From Sphingopyxis fribergensis (GTDB taxonomy: Bacteria > Pseudomonadota > Alphaproteobacteria > Sphingomonadales > Sphingomonadaceae): a DNA stretch of 64,000 nucleotides. This document shows, in pieces, positions 35,046-43,628 of this stretch (within the stretch, counting starts at the first letter, position 1; every line of letters starts with the position of its first letter). Both the position numbers and the translations under genes were made by a program. Location of the stretch: the NCBI RefSeq assembly GCF_000803645.1, contig NZ_CP009122.1, positions 3,572,501-3,636,500 of the forward strand, given 5' to 3'. Under the pieces are notes generated by a model. The model saw only the letters and a list, made by a program, of their open reading frames with translations. It was not told where the DNA came from and did not search any database.

Positions 35046-37034
35046 ATGGCCTCGAATACTGTCCTTTCGACTACTCAAACTATCATGAAAGCCCCCCTGC
35101 CAAAGACGAAAAGAGGCCCGAAGCCTAAGGTCGTAGTCGAATTTCCAGAGCCATTGACCGCAGAATGGATCGAAGTTTCCGCCTTTCCGGAGGCTTTGAC
35201 GCTGCATGTGGCGCGGCATGGCGAGACGATCTGTCACCTCCACCGTTCATTGGCATGTCAAGGGGACGAGGTAGCGCGATCCACGCTCCTGCAATGGGCG
35301 GCGGGAAAGAAGGCGCCTTCTTCAGTTGCCAGCATGATCATTTTAGCCCGGATCGAACGACGCTATCGTCTTCCCCCGGGTTATTTCAGGGCCAAGCTCT
35401 TCAATAATGTGCGCGCGCCGACGGGGCACAAAGGTCTGAAGGGTGTTTCCCCGTCCGAACGCAGGCGCTTGGCATGGCACTTGCCAGACGATTTTGATCG
35501 TCGGCCCGCCAAGGAACGCGAGGAGATTATTCATTGGATTCGGTCCATCGTCATTTCAGGCTCTACCGAATATCGCCGCTATCAAGCGGAAGCCGTGAAG
35601 CAGCGATTTGCCATCCGTTTTCCTAATCTGACTGATCGCAAGTCGATCGGTGAATTAGATTTGGCGGATGACGAGGATATCCAATTTCTTGCCGACGTCG
35701 AAATGGACCTCACGGCCGCTGCCGTGGATGCGCCTTCCCGATTGGCAGACGAAATGGCTGATTTGATCCGGTTTAAGACCGCGACCTTGACCGAAATCGG
35801 CTTCCAGCGAAACGGTGTGTGGAATGCCGTCACAGGCGCCCAAAAGATCGAGCATCTTGGGTTGTTGTTTGGAGCATTGGCAGCTTCTCCTCGAAGCGAG
35901 ATCAAAGGGTTCGGAGTTCCACATCGAAGCTTGGCATTTGGTATGCTTGTTTTCCCGGCCGTCTGGGATTGGTACGTTCAATGGCGTGAGCGCAGGCGAG
36001 GCTTCTACACAAGCTGGGAGGTAAACATGATCCAGCTCGGCCTATCTCTAACGCGCGCCGAAACCGGGTGGCTGAGACAAAATCCGCAATTGAGCGCCCG
36101 CCTTCAAACAATCCCCGGGCTGATATCGTCCGCGGACATCGCAGATGCGCGGGCGGATTGGGAAAGCGCCTGCGAGCGCTTCTACAAGCACGGACTTGCG
36201 CGGGCAAAAGAGATACAGCGCGTGGCGCGCGTTCATCGCGATCCCTTCGAGCCGATCTTGCCGGTGCTGGAAGCCGATAGCCCTGTCGCTGAATATCGTC
36301 GGATCACAGAAGAGATATTGCGGCTCATGCGTGATGCCCGGCGATATCCGCGCCAAACGGCTGAATCTGTCCGGTCCTTTTTGATGGTTCGGTTAGCTCT
36401 TCATCTCGGCCTTCGGCAGAAAAACTTGCGTGAACTTCTCTACTGTCCTCGCGGCCGTTTACCGACGGCGGAGCGGATTCTGGAATCGCGCCGCCGCGGC
36501 GAGTTGCGATGGAGCGAACGCGATCATGGCTGGGAGGTGTTGATCCCCGCCTGCGCATTCAAAAACTCCACTTCTTCCTTTTTCGGTAACAAGCCATTCC
36601 GGTTGGTGTTGCCCGATCTTGGAGGGCTCTACCGTTACATCGAATCCTATATCCATGATCAGCGAGCCTTGCTGCTTAATGGCGCGCCGGACCCCGGCAC
36701 ATTTCTAGTGAAGACGATGAAGGCCACTAGTCGGGATGCCACCTACAACCAAAATACCTTTTACGAAGCATGGCGGTTGATTACCCAGCGGTACGGCATT
36801 CACAATCCTTACACTGGTCGGGGAGCGATTGAAGGGCTGCTGCCACACGGACCACATAACGTGCGCGACGTGTTGGCGACCCATATTCTTAAGCAGACTG
36901 GGTCCTATGAACAGGCGAGCTATGCGATTCAGGATACGCCGGAGACCGTTGCGAAGCACTACGGTCGCTTTCTGCCGCAAGATAAGGCTGCGCTAGCGGC
37001 GCTGATTTTGAACCGGGTGTGGGAGGCGGCCTGA
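35046..37034 (+). CDS. Large tyrosine recombinase (integrase-like)
   Basis: A 662-residue protein with a C-terminal tyrosine-recombinase catalytic domain: Arg in LALHLGLRQKNLRELLYC, HxxR in GPHNVRDVLATHILKQ, and the nucleophile Tyr in TPETVAKHYGRF near the end. The long N-terminal part (about 400 residues) is unlike phage integrases and could bind DNA. The ATG at 46 is preferred over a TTG 9 nt upstream. It is followed by a 13-bp C run. It may mobilise its own module, independent of the serine recombinase at the left end. Confidence 0.8.
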   Translation: MASNTVLSTTQTIMKAPLPKTKRGPKPKVVVEFPEPLTAEWIEVSAFPEALTLHVARHGETICHLHRSLACQGDEVARSTLLQWAAGKKAPSSVASMIILARIERRYRLPPGYFRAKLFNNVRAPTGHKGLKGVSPSERRRLAWHLPDDFDRRPAKEREEIIHWIRSIVISGSTEYRRYQAEAVKQRFAIRFPNLTDRKSIGELDLADDEDIQFLADVEMDLTAAAVDAPSRLADEMADLIRFKTATLTEIGFQRNGVWNAVTGAQKIEHLGLLFGALAASPRSEIKGFGVPHRSLAFGMLVFPAVWDWYVQWRERRRGFYTSWEVNMIQLGLSLTRAETGWLRQNPQLSARLQTIPGLISSADIADARADWESACERFYKHGLARAKEIQRVARVHRDPFEPILPVLEADSPVAEYRRITEEILRLMRDARRYPRQTAESVRSFLMVRLALHLGLRQKNLRELLYCPRGRLPTAERILESRRRGELRWSERDHGWEVLIPACAFKNSTSSFFGNKPFRLVLPDLGGLYRYIESYIHDQRALLLNGAPDPGTFLVKTMKATSRDATYNQNTFYEAWRLITQRYGIHNPYTGRGAIEGLLPHGPHNVRDVLATHILKQTGSYEQASYAIQDTPETVAKHYGRFLPQDKAALAALILNRVWEAA

Positions 37035-37041
37035 TTTGCTG

Positions 37042-37054
37042 CCCCCCCCCCCCC
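37042..37054. repeat. Homopolymeric tract of 13 C
   Basis: A run of 13 C begins 8 bp after the tyrosine recombinase stop and ends 1 bp before the ATG of a 43-codon reading frame. Such tracts can slip during replication and could change expression of what follows. It is also a place where assemblies err. Confidence 0.85.
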
Positions 37055-37055
37055 G

Positions 37056-37187
37056 ATGCGATCGTTACCTCCGAGCGAGACGGCCTACGACCGTCTTTCG
37101 CGCGATGAGGATATCCTAGCGAGCGATTTCCAAGGCGAAGTGCTCATCTTCGAGGTTCGTGGCGCGCCATTCTCCATCGCTCTCTAA
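37056..37187 (+). CDS. Short reading frame after poly-C tract, 43 aa
   Basis: It encodes MRSLPPSETAYDRLSRDEDI and ends APFSIAL. The ATG is one base past the C tract, with no normal ribosome site. It could be a slippage-controlled small protein or the surviving tail of a broken gene; its end resembles the IAL/IAF ends of relics at 34108 and 41249. Confidence 0.25.
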   Translation: MRSLPPSETAYDRLSRDEDILASDFQGEVLIFEVRGAPFSIAL

Positions 37188-37288
37188 AGTGCGATATCGC
37201 TTCCTGTGTTACGCTGCCACGTCACCCCCGAACCGGTGTAAGGCAGCTTTCGGGTGGAAAGCGGACGGCGCTTCTCTACAACGAGGCT

Positions 37289-37870
37289 ATGTTCAAGAGA
37301 GCTAAACCAACTGGCAAAGGCGCCGTCCCTGACCACCTTCGAGATCGATTCCGGTATTTGGACGGGCTCGCACCTGCCAGCGCTTTGGGGCCGTGGCGTA
37401 AATTGACAGCGGTCGCCGTAGGGGGCCTTCAGCACATCGGGTTTGCGTCGAAATCTGATCTGCTTTTGGTTGTCTCGGTCAGCGGACGTGGCGTTGTTGA
37501 CTGTGCAACCGGCGGCAAAGTCGCAAGAGATGATGAAGAGTATCACCCCGATTTCGGTTCTTTAGAGGCCGAAGGCATAGGCCCGTTGGAGGGGCAGCAG
37601 ATTCGAGTAGCCGGAACCTCTGGCGGTGGCTTATCCCACGCCACCGAGGACGGATGGCTTATCGAACTGCATCCGCTTTCATGGCCGGAGGAGGAGTTTT
37701 TCTTGTGCCCCCCAGGACAGACGATGCTGTGGAATCCCCCTGCGGCCGAACCCGAGTTGTTCAAACTACGGCCGTTACCTTCCTCGTTGGTAGCTTACGG
37801 CTTTTCTCCGACCGGTAAATCGTTTGTCATTGCGACATCTTCGGATTTGGAGATCTACAGTCGCGCTTGA
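37289..37870 (+). CDS. Hypothetical protein, 193 aa
   Basis: A mixed-strand protein with repeated short beta-like stretches (KSDLLLVVSVSGRGVVDC; GFSPTGKSFVIATSSDLEIY), suggestive of a propeller- or WD-like fold but too short for a full one. The ATG at 37289 has a weak upstream GAGG. It stands in the recombinase-associated part of the island with another small unknown gene 84 bp downstream. No family was recognised. Confidence 0.5.
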   Translation: MFKRAKPTGKGAVPDHLRDRFRYLDGLAPASALGPWRKLTAVAVGGLQHIGFASKSDLLLVVSVSGRGVVDCATGGKVARDDEEYHPDFGSLEAEGIGPLEGQQIRVAGTSGGGLSHATEDGWLIELHPLSWPEEEFFLCPPGQTMLWNPPAAEPELFKLRPLPSSLVAYGFSPTGKSFVIATSSDLEIYSRA

Positions 37871-37954
37871 CGTCCGCAATCGGTCGCTAGCTGCCATTTG
37901 CGGACCTTTGCGACTTGTCGCAAGTTGGCCAGCCAATGCATGCGAAGGTCCAAT

Positions 37955-38209
37955 ATGACTAAATTGAATAAGCCGCGAGCCGACGCCACACCTGATCCGG
38001 AGGCAGCGCGGGCATTTTTGGCTGAGCAGCAGATCGATCCGTCTGAAGTGACGAAAGCCATCCATTTTTCAGATGGGTCGATGTCTGTTGTGTTGCAACG
38101 GGGGAGTAGTCAGTGGCACTTGGGAATTGAGTTTGACCCGAGCCTGACGGCTCAGATTGCGCTCGCTCTCCGATCAGTCGGCATTCCTGTAGAAAGAGCA
38201 GATGGGTAA
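37955..38209 (+). CDS. Hypothetical protein, 84 aa
   Basis: A small acidic protein (MTKLNKPRADATPDPEAARA start) with a predicted alpha-beta core and VVLQRGSSQWHLGIEF in the middle. GAAGGT lies 6 nt upstream of the chosen ATG; ATG at 37940 is an alternative. No family was recognised. The IS91-type element begins just downstream. Confidence 0.5.
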   Translation: MTKLNKPRADATPDPEAARAFLAEQQIDPSEVTKAIHFSDGSMSVVLQRGSSQWHLGIEFDPSLTAQIALALRSVGIPVERADG

Positions 38210-38407
38210 TTGAGCGCCGTCCGCTTCCCACCCCGTTTTCGATATTCGCTGCCGATCCGCTCAAATAGCCGCTAACGGCCGTTGCACGAACCACTGCGTG
38301 GATTGGCGCTAGCCTCGATGTAAAGCCGTCCAGCGAGCGCCGCGTCTGATTGAACGTCGGCCGGCATAGGCAGACCTTTTCGACTTCTTCAACCGAGGAG
38401 TCGAACG

Positions 38408-39316
38408 ATGAATGAGCTTGTTCAGATTAGCCCGATCAGCCCGCTGCGCCAGCGCCTGCTGGACGACATGGCGATGCGCAGGTTCGGACCGGAGACGCAG
38501 CGTAATTATTTACGCGATGTCGGACGGTTCGCGACCTGGCTGCAGCGCTCTCCCCACACCGCGACCGCCGAGGATATCCGCCAGTTCCAGTTCGAGCAGC
38601 TCGAAGCTGGCGTGCCGGCGCCAACGATGAACAGCATCGTCAGCGCGCTCAAGTTCTTGTTCACGCACACGCTCGACCGCCCCGATCTCGCGCGTAAGCT
38701 GATCCGCACCAAGCAGGTTCGCAAGATCCCGGTCGTGCTGACCATGGCCGAGGTGAAGCGCCTGCTCGATGCGACACGCTGCCTCAAGCATCAGACCGCG
38801 CTGTCGGTGGCCTATGGCGCGGGCCTACGGGTGGCCGAAGTGGCAGCGCTCAAGATCAGCGACGTCGACAGCGAGCGCATGTTGCTGCGGATCGAGCGCG
38901 GCAAAGGCGGGCGATACCGCAACGCCATGCTGCCCGAGGGCCTGCTCCTGCTCCTGCGTGACTGGTGGCGCGCCGGGCGGCAGCAGGGCATTTTGCGTCG
39001 CGACGGCTGGCTCTTTCCCGGACAGGGCGCAGCGGCCCATATCAGCACGCGCCAGCTCTACCGGGTCGTCGTCGAGGCCGCCGAGGCCGCGGATATCGCC
39101 AAGCGGGTTGGACCGCACACGTTGCGCCACAGCTTCGCCACGCACCTGCTGGAAGATGGCGTCGACATCCGCGTCATCCAGGTCCTGCTCGGCCACGCCA
39201 AGATAAACACGACGGCCTTCTACGCGCAGGTCGCAACGAAGACCGTTCGGTCGGTCGTCAGTCCGCTCGACAGGCTTGCGCTGGCCGCGCCGGACGAGGA
39301 GGCGCCTGACGGCTAA
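38408..39316 (+). CDS. Tyrosine-type recombinase of IS91-like element
   Basis: A 302-residue XerC/D-like integrase. The N-terminal SAM-like domain has MRRFGPETQRNYLRDVGRFA. The catalytic Arg lies in VAYGAGLRVAEVAALK, HxxR in GPHTLRHSFATHLLEDG, LLGHAKINTT follows, and the Tyr lies in TTAFYAQV. It is followed 4 nt later by the transposase start, indicating one transcript. In such IS91 relatives the role of this enzyme is not settled. Confidence 0.9.
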   Translation: MNELVQISPISPLRQRLLDDMAMRRFGPETQRNYLRDVGRFATWLQRSPHTATAEDIRQFQFEQLEAGVPAPTMNSIVSALKFLFTHTLDRPDLARKLIRTKQVRKIPVVLTMAEVKRLLDATRCLKHQTALSVAYGAGLRVAEVAALKISDVDSERMLLRIERGKGGRYRNAMLPEGLLLLLRDWWRAGRQQGILRRDGWLFPGQGAAAHISTRQLYRVVVEAAEAADIAKRVGPHTLRHSFATHLLEDGVDIRVIQVLLGHAKINTTAFYAQVATKTVRSVVSPLDRLALAAPDEEAPDG

Positions 39317-39320
39317 GGCG

Positions 39321-40511
39321 GTGCGCGCCTCACTCGAGGTCGCCGATATCTTCCGCAGCGCTGGTCCCGCGTATCGCACCGCGCAGGCCGGGCATTTGAG
39401 CCTGCATCAGCTCAAGATCATGTCGGCGATCGAACATTGCCGCACCGCCGCGCTCGGCGGTCATGTCGAGGCCTGCACCGACTGCGGGCACTGGCGGATC
39501 GCCTATAACAGCTGCCGCAACCGGCACTGCCCAAGGTGCCAGGGCGCTGCGGCGCGCAGCTGGCTCGAAGCGCGCGAGGCCGACCTCCTCCCGGTCGGCT
39601 ACTTCCACGTCGTGTTCACCCTGCCTGCCGAGGTCGCCGCGATCGCCTATTACAACAAAGCGCTCGTCTATGACCTGCTGTTCAAGGCCGCTGCCGATAC
39701 GATGCTGACCATCGCCGCTGATCCCAGGCACCTCGGCGCCCGGATCGGTATCACCGCCGTCCTCCACACCTGGGGCTCGGCGCTGACCCATCATCCGCAC
39801 ATCCACATGATCGTGCCCGGCGGCGGCATCTCCCGCGATGGGACACGCTGGATATCCGCACGTCCGGCCTTCCTCCTGCCCGTGCGCGTGCTTGGCGCCC
39901 TGTTCCGCCGCCTGTTCCTGACCCGGCTGCGCGCCCTCCATGACCGTGGGCAGCTCGCCTTCTTCGGCGGCATGACGCAGCTCGCCGACCGGCGCGCATT
40001 CCTGCGGCATCTCTCACCCGTCAGAAAGAAGCGCTGGGTGGTCTATGCCAAGCCGCCGTTCGCTGGGCCCGAGGCGGTGCTCGCCTATCTGTCGCGCTAC
40101 ACCCACCGCGTTGCGATATCGAACAGCCGCCTCCTCCGCTTCGACGATGCCGGCGTCACCTTCCGCTATAAAAACTATCGCGAGGCCGGCGCCGACCGCC
40201 AGCAGGTCATGACCCTCGCCGCTGACGAGTTCATTCGCCGTTTCCTGCTCCACGCCCTGCCGCGCGGATTCCACCGCATCCGCCACTATGGGCTCCTCGC
40301 CAGCGCACAGCGCAAGGCTCACCTCGAACGCGCCCGCCGTTTGCTCAGCGTCGCGCCGCCGCCCGCCGCCGACCCGATCAATGAGCCCGAGGCCCGGCCG
40401 CTCTGCCCGTGCTGCGGCGGCACCATGGTGATCATCGAGGTGTTCGAACGCCGCTACCTCGCCCGCGCGCCGCCACCCGCGCCGTCATCATCCGGGACAC
40501 AGGCGCCGTGA
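39321..40511 (+). CDS. IS91 family HUH transposase
   Basis: A 396-residue rolling-circle transposase. The N-terminal zinc-binding region has CTDCGHWRIAYNSCRNRHC followed by PRCQ. The HUH motif is LTHHPHIHMIVPGGG and the catalytic Tyr region is LAYLSRYTHRVAISNSRL. A zinc-like CPCCGG lies near the C terminus. The start is taken as GTG at 39321; an in-frame upstream start at 39276, inside the recombinase gene, is possible. Confidence 0.9.
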   Translation: MRASLEVADIFRSAGPAYRTAQAGHLSLHQLKIMSAIEHCRTAALGGHVEACTDCGHWRIAYNSCRNRHCPRCQGAAARSWLEAREADLLPVGYFHVVFTLPAEVAAIAYYNKALVYDLLFKAAADTMLTIAADPRHLGARIGITAVLHTWGSALTHHPHIHMIVPGGGISRDGTRWISARPAFLLPVRVLGALFRRLFLTRLRALHDRGQLAFFGGMTQLADRRAFLRHLSPVRKKRWVVYAKPPFAGPEAVLAYLSRYTHRVAISNSRLLRFDDAGVTFRYKNYREAGADRQQVMTLAADEFIRRFLLHALPRGFHRIRHYGLLASAQRKAHLERARRLLSVAPPPAADPINEPEARPLCPCCGGTMVIIEVFERRYLARAPPPAPSSSGTQAP

Positions 40512-40780
40512 CCCGGCACGGCTCATCCACTCCCATAGCCGGCGCAGCCCTGCGTCCGGAAGCGGACACGCTTGCGCTCGCCCTGCCGAAAAGCAGACGC
40601 CAGACGCCCAAAATCAGACTGTCTCAGTTCAGACGTCTGCTCTCGCGACATAAAAGCTGCCGGTCCGCTCTCATGTCCGGCTGCTTTTTGACAGCTCTTG
40701 GCTACCCCGTGCCTCGCGCAAAGCAGCTTTCCCCATAGCTCAGTCTATGATCCCCGCGGTTCGGGCATCGAAGACTTTCT

Positions 40781-40796
40781 GACGCCTAACGGCGTC
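40781..40796. repeat. Stem-loop at probable IS91 right end
   Basis: GACGCC-TAAC-GGCGTC is a perfect 6-bp stem with a 4-nt loop. Hairpins of this kind occur near the termination or origin ends of rolling-circle elements. The 314-bp stretch 40512-40825 holds no other clear feature. Confidence 0.4.
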
Positions 40797-40825
40797 TGAA
40801 ACTCTCAACGATTGTGGACATTCAA

Positions 40826-41161
40826 CTATAGGATTCGGGGTGTGCCGGGCTTTCGATCATCGGGATGTTCCCCGATGATGATTAGATCGAGCAACATCTC
40901 AAACCTATCGGCGACGGGGAGCTTGTCCTGAACCGACGCGACATCTTCTGATCGGCTTCGAATGGTTGCGGCCGCTTGCCGCAGCGAACGAAGGATTTGC
41001 TTCGAAACGACGCTGACTTCTCGAAGGTCCCGGGCTTTGTCCGAGATATGATTGTAGAGCGCTTCGAACGCCGCGCCGTCGAACGTGTCGGCGGTTAGGA
41101 GCCTACCCGTGGCGCGCCCTTCCAACTGCTCAAGTTCAAGATCATAGTCGTTGGCGCTCAT
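40826..41161 (-). CDS. Hypothetical protein, 111 aa
   Basis: A charged helical protein (MSANDYDLELEQLEGRATGR start) with likely coiled-coil stretches between residues 25 and 75. No family was recognised. It lies between the IS91-type element and the right edge of the island, so it may be part of the accessory region. The ATG at 41161 is the only sensible start. Confidence 0.5.
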   Translation of the reverse strand: MSANDYDLELEQLEGRATGRLLTADTFDGAAFEALYNHISDKARDLREVSVVSKQILRSLRQAAATIRSRSEDVASVQDKLPVADRFEMLLDLIIIGEHPDDRKPGTPRIL

Positions 41162-41248
41162 GCCGATTGCCTAACAACAAACATGTCCGCTTCCCACCCC
41201 ATTTCAGACATCTACGCTGACGGGGTAGGGTGGCGCTAGCGCGCGTAG

Positions 41249-41302
41249 TCTAGAAGGCAATCGCTAAGCGGTATTTCTCATCTTCGCCGGTCGCGGTGCG
41301 CC
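41249..41302 (-). pseudogene. Relic of a gene 3' end, copy 2
   Basis: On the minus strand it encodes WRTATGEDEKYRLAIAF and a stop, similar to the 34108-34161 segment. Upstream in frame the text runs antisense into the molybdoenzyme gene, so no intact gene remains. A weaker relative ends at 37184. Confidence 0.4.
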
Positions 41303-41354
41303 AATACCAAAGAGCGATGGATATGCCCCGGCCGCTATGCTTTAGTTGGCGGCG

Positions 41355-43628
41355 ATGGCAGACGACAAACCCCGATACCGGACCTATAACAGCCCCGCCG
41401 GCGGCTGGGGCGCGGCTGCGGCGACCGCGAAGGTGCTGATGGAGCAGAGCGTCGTCACCAAGGGGTCGCGCGCGCTCCTTTCGATGAACCAGCCGGGCGG
41501 CTTCAAATGCCCGAGCTGCGCCTTCCCCGACGCAGCCTGCACCAAAAAGCTCGAATTCTGCGAAAACGGCGCCAAGGCGCTCGCTCACGAGGCGACGAAG
41601 TTTCGCGTCACGCGCGAATTTTTTGCGCAGCACAGCGTGTCCGCGCTGATGGAGCAGTCGGATTATTGGCTGGAGATGCAGGGCCGGCTGACCGAGCCGA
41701 TGCGATACGACGCCGCGACCGATCATTATGTGCCGGTAAGCTGGGACGATGCCTTCGCGCTGATCGGCCAGCACCTGCGGGCGCTCGATAGCCCGCACCA
41801 AGCCGAATTCTACACCTCGGGGCGCACCGCGAACGAGACCGCCTTCCTCTATTCGATCTTCGTGCGCGAATATGGCACGAACAATTTTCCCGACTGTTCG
41901 AACATGTGCCACGAACCGACGAGCCGCGGGCTGCCGCATTCGATCGGGGTCGGCAAGGGCACGGTGATCCTCGATGATTTCGAGCATGCCCAGGCGATTT
42001 TCCTGATCGGGCACAATGCGGGGACCAACGCGCCGCGGATGATGACCCCGCTGGTCGAAGCGCGCAAACGAGGGGTGCCGATCGTCGCGGTCAACCCGAT
42101 GCCCGAACGCGCGCTCGTCCGCTTCACCGAACCGCAGGATATCGTCCAGATGGCGACCTTCGGGTCGACCGAAGTCACCAGCGAGTTCGTGCACATCAAG
42201 ATCGGCGGCGACCTCGCGCTCTTGAAGGGCATGATGAAGGCGATGTTCGAGCGCGAAGCCGCGGGTGAGGCGGTGCTCGATCACGCCTTCATCGCCGAAC
42301 ATACGTCGGGTTTTGAAGCGCTGAAGGCTGATATCGAGGCGCAGAACTGGCCCGACCTCATTGCCGCGGCGGGGATCGACGAGGCGCAGATCCGCCGCTG
42401 CGCCGAAATCTACACCCGCTCGAACGCCACGATCATCTGTTATGGCATGGGGGTGACCCAGCATCAGCAGGGGTCTGGGCTCGTCCAGCAGATCGCGAAC
42501 CTGCTTTTGCTCAAAGGCAATTACGGCAAGCCCGGCGCGGGCATCTCGCCGATCCGTGGCCATTCGAACGTGCAGGGCGACCGCACCGTCGGCATCGACG
42601 AGAAACCGGGTCAGGCCTATCTCGACAAGGTGCGCGACGTGTTCGGTTTCGAACCGCCGCGCGAAGAGGGCCATCACACGGTCGAGTCGGTCGAGGCGAT
42701 GCTGGCGGGCACCGCGAAAGTCTTCATCGGCCTCGGCGGCAATTTCGTCCGCGCAGTGCCCGATACCGATCGTTCTTACGACGCGATGCGCAAACTTAAC
42801 CTCACCGTCGGCATCGCGACCAAGCTCAATCGCGGGCACCTTGTCCACGGCAAGGACGCGCTGATCCTGCCCGTCATCGCGCGCTCCGAACGGATCGAAA
42901 CCGCCGCGGGCGAGCAGTTCGTGACGATCGAGGATTCGATGTCGAACGTCACGGCGTCGCGCGGCGTGCTCGAACCTGCGAGCGAACATCTGCTGACCGA
43001 GACCGAGATCGTCTGCCGCATGGCGATGGCGACACTGCCCGACAGCAAGGTGGATTGGGCCAGCTATATCGACGACTATAGCCTGATCCGCGACAAGATC
43101 GCCGAGGTGTACCCCGCGATCTATGAGGGGTTTTCGGAGCGCATCAAGACGCCGATGGGCTTCCACCTCGATATCCCGCCGCGTCGCCGCATGTGGGCGA
43201 CGCCGAACGGCAAGGCCAATTTCCTCGTGCTTCCGGGGCTCGCGGCCAACGCGCCGGTCGCCGATCCCGCCATGCTGCGCCTCGCCACGGTGCGCTCGCA
43301 CGACCAGTTCAACACGACGATCTACAGCTACAACGACCGCTATCGCGGCGTGTCGGGCGACCGCATGATCCTGTTCATGAACGCCGACGATATCGCGGCG
43401 CGCGGGCTGGAGGCGGGCGCCAAGGTCGCGCTCGAAACGATCAGCGGCGACGGCATCGCGCGGCGTGTCGAGGGGCTGACGATCCTCGACTATCCGATGT
43501 CGCGCGGATCGGTTGCGGGCTATTATCCCGAACTCAATCCGCTGCTGCCGCTCGCCCATTATGACAGGATCAGTGGCTGTCCGGCGGCGAAGTCGATCCC
43601 GGTGCGCGTCGTCGCCGCCATTGACTAA
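41355..43628 (+). CDS. FdhF/YdeP-family molybdopterin oxidoreductase
   Basis: A 757-residue molybdenum enzyme of the formate-dehydrogenase-like FdhF/YdeP group. N-terminal cysteines C52, C55, C62 and C69 (CPSCAFPDAAC, then FCENGAKA) probably hold an Fe-S cluster. DCSNMCHEPTSRG near residue 180 carries the likely molybdenum ligand. The C-terminal part is the cofactor-binding barrel (NDRYRGVSGDRMILFMNADD). The ATG at 41355 is preferred over a TTG 9 nt upstream. It overlaps a DUF1345 gene, and mobA and fdhD lie convergently nearby, so its maturation genes are local. The substrate is unknown; formate oxidation is possible but unproven. Confidence 0.85.
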   Translation: MADDKPRYRTYNSPAGGWGAAAATAKVLMEQSVVTKGSRALLSMNQPGGFKCPSCAFPDAACTKKLEFCENGAKALAHEATKFRVTREFFAQHSVSALMEQSDYWLEMQGRLTEPMRYDAATDHYVPVSWDDAFALIGQHLRALDSPHQAEFYTSGRTANETAFLYSIFVREYGTNNFPDCSNMCHEPTSRGLPHSIGVGKGTVILDDFEHAQAIFLIGHNAGTNAPRMMTPLVEARKRGVPIVAVNPMPERALVRFTEPQDIVQMATFGSTEVTSEFVHIKIGGDLALLKGMMKAMFEREAAGEAVLDHAFIAEHTSGFEALKADIEAQNWPDLIAAAGIDEAQIRRCAEIYTRSNATIICYGMGVTQHQQGSGLVQQIANLLLLKGNYGKPGAGISPIRGHSNVQGDRTVGIDEKPGQAYLDKVRDVFGFEPPREEGHHTVESVEAMLAGTAKVFIGLGGNFVRAVPDTDRSYDAMRKLNLTVGIATKLNRGHLVHGKDALILPVIARSERIETAAGEQFVTIEDSMSNVTASRGVLEPASEHLLTETEIVCRMAMATLPDSKVDWASYIDDYSLIRDKIAEVYPAIYEGFSERIKTPMGFHLDIPPRRRMWATPNGKANFLVLPGLAANAPVADPAMLRLATVRSHDQFNTTIYSYNDRYRGVSGDRMILFMNADDIAARGLEAGAKVALETISGDGIARRVEGLTILDYPMSRGSVAGYYPELNPLLPLAHYDRISGCPAAKSIPVRVVAAID

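Larger units (their letters stand above)
38270..40800 (+). mobile_element. IS91-type element (ends approximate)
   Basis: A tyrosine recombinase gene and an HUH transposase gene are stacked on the plus strand, the arrangement of a branch of IS91-family elements. The left boundary is placed at the palindrome AACGGCCGTT (38274-38283) and the right at the stem-loop GACGCCTAACGGCGTC (40781-40796); both are guesses because IS91 elements lack terminal inverted repeats. The text GTCCGCTTCCCACCCC recurs on both sides (38218 and 41184). Confidence 0.65.
18222..41300. mobile_element. Genomic island inserted at tRNA-Arg (right end approximate)
   Basis: The left end is set by the tRNA/recombinase junction. 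The content between here and the conserved oxidoreductase at 41355 is accessory: recombinases, a defence operon, unknown small genes and an IS91-type element, with more AT-rich stretches around 22-24 kb. I did not find a second copy of the tRNA 3' end to fix the right end, so the block may be several insertions side by side. Confidence 0.6.
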
